A stretch of DNA of 64,000 nucleotides, taken from NCBI RefSeq assembly GCF_003610555.1, contig NZ_RAPQ01000009.1, positions 682,001 through 746,000 on the forward strand. The letters run 5' to 3'. Shown in pieces: positions 63,110 to 64,000 of this stretch (positions are counted from its first letter, which is position 1; every line of letters begins with the position of its first letter). A program made the position numbers and the translations under genes. This stretch comes from Marinifilum flexuosum (GTDB lineage Bacteria; Bacteroidota; Bacteroidia; Bacteroidales; Marinifilaceae). The notes under the pieces were generated by a model, which was given only the letters and a program-made list of their open reading frames with translations, ran no database searches and was not told the DNA's origin.

Positions 63110-64000
63110 ATGAAGAATATAAAATACATACTAATATTACTTCTTGCAGTAAGCCTTTTTTCTTGCGAGGACGATGATATTATCAAATTAAATGATTCAA
63201 ATTATGAGCCTGCAAGTAACATCACAGGTTTTGGTTCTACTTTGAACATTTCTAAGGATATTAAAGCTGAATCAATTAAAATAACATATACTCCTGCATC
63301 ATATGGTGTAGATATTGTTACAACCCATCAGCTTCAATTTGCTACATCAAACGATTTTGCAAATCCTGTTACTTTTGATATTAGCGCTGCAGACGATTCT
63401 TTTACTTTTACAGTAGGAGCATTAAATGAGCTTCTTACAGAATCTCTTTTATTGCCAGTAGATGTAGAAGCAAATGTTTCTGCAAGAGTTATGACTTACT
63501 CTTTATCAGGAGTTGACACTCTTTATTCTGAATCAGTTAGCTTTTCAACTACTCCATATCTGGATATTCTTTTTGCTCCTGAAACATTCTATCTATTTGG
63601 TAATGGTGTTGGACGTGTTGCACAAAACAACAAGCTTAAATTCAATAAAGTTCATAGTGAACCAGATGATTCTTGGACTATTGTTTGGATGGAAGCTAAT
63701 GGTACTTTCAAACTTTGCTCTGATGAAAACTATAAAGGAGTAATCGGTAAAATTGGAGATGCTGATCCTGCTACTGGTGAGTACACATTAGGTACTACTG
63801 ACAATAGAGGTGAAGATATTCCTGTTCCAGGAACTGCTGGCTATTATACCGTTGGTGTTAATTTAGCAACAAACAAGTTACTAATAGAACCTGCTAACAT
63901 ATACATTACAGGTCCTACCATTGGTAATGTGTGGCCTACTAGTTCTGTTGTAGATGATAACAAGTTTAAGTTAGATGCTGAGAACAAGAAAATGTTCTTA
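63110..64000 (+). CDS. SusE/SusF-type outer-membrane starch-binding lipoprotein, cut by window edge
   Basis: 297 codons are visible and the 3' end lies beyond the window. The protein begins MKNIKYILILLLAVSLFSCE with a lipobox, then a SusE-like Ig domain (SIKITYTPASYGVDIVTTHQ, followed by LQFATSNDFANPVTFDIS) and the start of repeated CBM-like domains (YLFGNGVGRVAQNN). It begins 18 nt after susD and so completes susCDE. Likely holds starch at the cell surface. Confidence 0.88.
   Translation, partial: MKNIKYILILLLAVSLFSCEDDDIIKLNDSNYEPASNITGFGSTLNISKDIKAESIKITYTPASYGVDIVTTHQLQFATSNDFANPVTFDISAADDSFTFTVGALNELLTESLLLPVDVEANVSARVMTYSLSGVDTLYSESVSFSTTPYLDILFAPETFYLFGNGVGRVAQNNKLKFNKVHSEPDDSWTIVWMEANGTFKLCSDENYKGVIGKIGDADPATGEYTLGTTDNRGEDIPVPGTAGYYTVGVNLATNKLLIEPANIYITGPTIGNVWPTSSVVDDNKFKLDAENKKMFL

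Noticed and set aside
63513-63743. 76-aa plus-strand frame near the right edge
   Set aside because: It lies in another frame inside the SusE-like gene, which is open from 63110 to the window end.

Overview
The window reads as chromosomal DNA of a Bacteroidota bacterium, probably a marine Bacteroidia of the Marinifilum/Labilibaculum type (family-level placement is inference). The evidence is SusC/SusD/SusE-type outer-membrane genes, many Bacteroidota-restricted families (DUF6090, DUF5916, DUF3822, YdcZ-type DMT), several promoters of the Bacteroidota TTTG...TAnnTTTG type, weak ribosome binding sites and low G+C. It carries no phage or conjugation genes. The only mobile-DNA traces are a GIY-YIG gene inserted at a tRNA array, a REP-like hairpin with a possible RAYT remnant, and two degenerate tandem-repeat blocks.

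Layout. 1-6.7 kb: housekeeping genes on the minus strand (guaA, cut by the left edge; a secreted C1 peptidase; an rpsA-STAS-rnz operon), then a PhnA-like zinc-ribbon gene. 7.5-14.1 kb: nucleotide-sugar genes on the plus strand (ugd, uxs, rfbA, rfbC, rfbD, phosphohexomutase) supplying UDP-glucuronate/UDP-xylose and dTDP-rhamnose; no rfbB and no glycosyltransferase is present. 14.1-18.9 kb: a response regulator with a PP2C domain, a RecD-like helicase, a membrane-anchored unknown, DUF3822 and rsmD. 19.0-20.0 kb: five tandem tRNA-Asp genes followed by a GIY-YIG gene flanked by a duplicated tRNA 3' half plus terminator. 20.1-24.4 kb: a DUF1338 enzyme, an M1 aminopeptidase lipoprotein and a small DMT permease.

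24.5-36.4 kb is an accessory stretch of small, mostly minus-strand genes: lipoproteins, a DUF6090 protein, VanZ, a split-Soret-type diheme cytochrome, a DHFR-like reductase, AraC and Crp/Fnr regulators, and a slipin. A block of 41-bp higher-order tandem repeats lies at 25.6-26.0 kb. 36.5-44.0 kb holds an esterase-GH13 operon, a large DUF5916 protein and a divergent LytS/LytTR two-component pair, in part with higher G+C. A 21-bp repeat array in two opposed orientations occupies 44.0-44.5 kb.

44.7-64 kb is a complete maltose/starch utilisation locus. The divergent susC-susD-susE genes import maltodextrins across the outer membrane. On the other strand run an MFS permease, beta-phosphoglucomutase, GH65 maltose phosphorylase, a SusA-like GH13, a GH31 alpha-glucosidase and two GH13 lipoprotein amylases. 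A LacI-family regulator sits between the halves, and similar LacI-type operator palindromes lie on both sides of it. The logic is extracellular and periplasmic trimming by GH13/GH31 enzymes, uptake of maltose, phosphorolysis to glucose plus beta-glucose-1-phosphate, and entry into glycolysis through beta-phosphoglucomutase.
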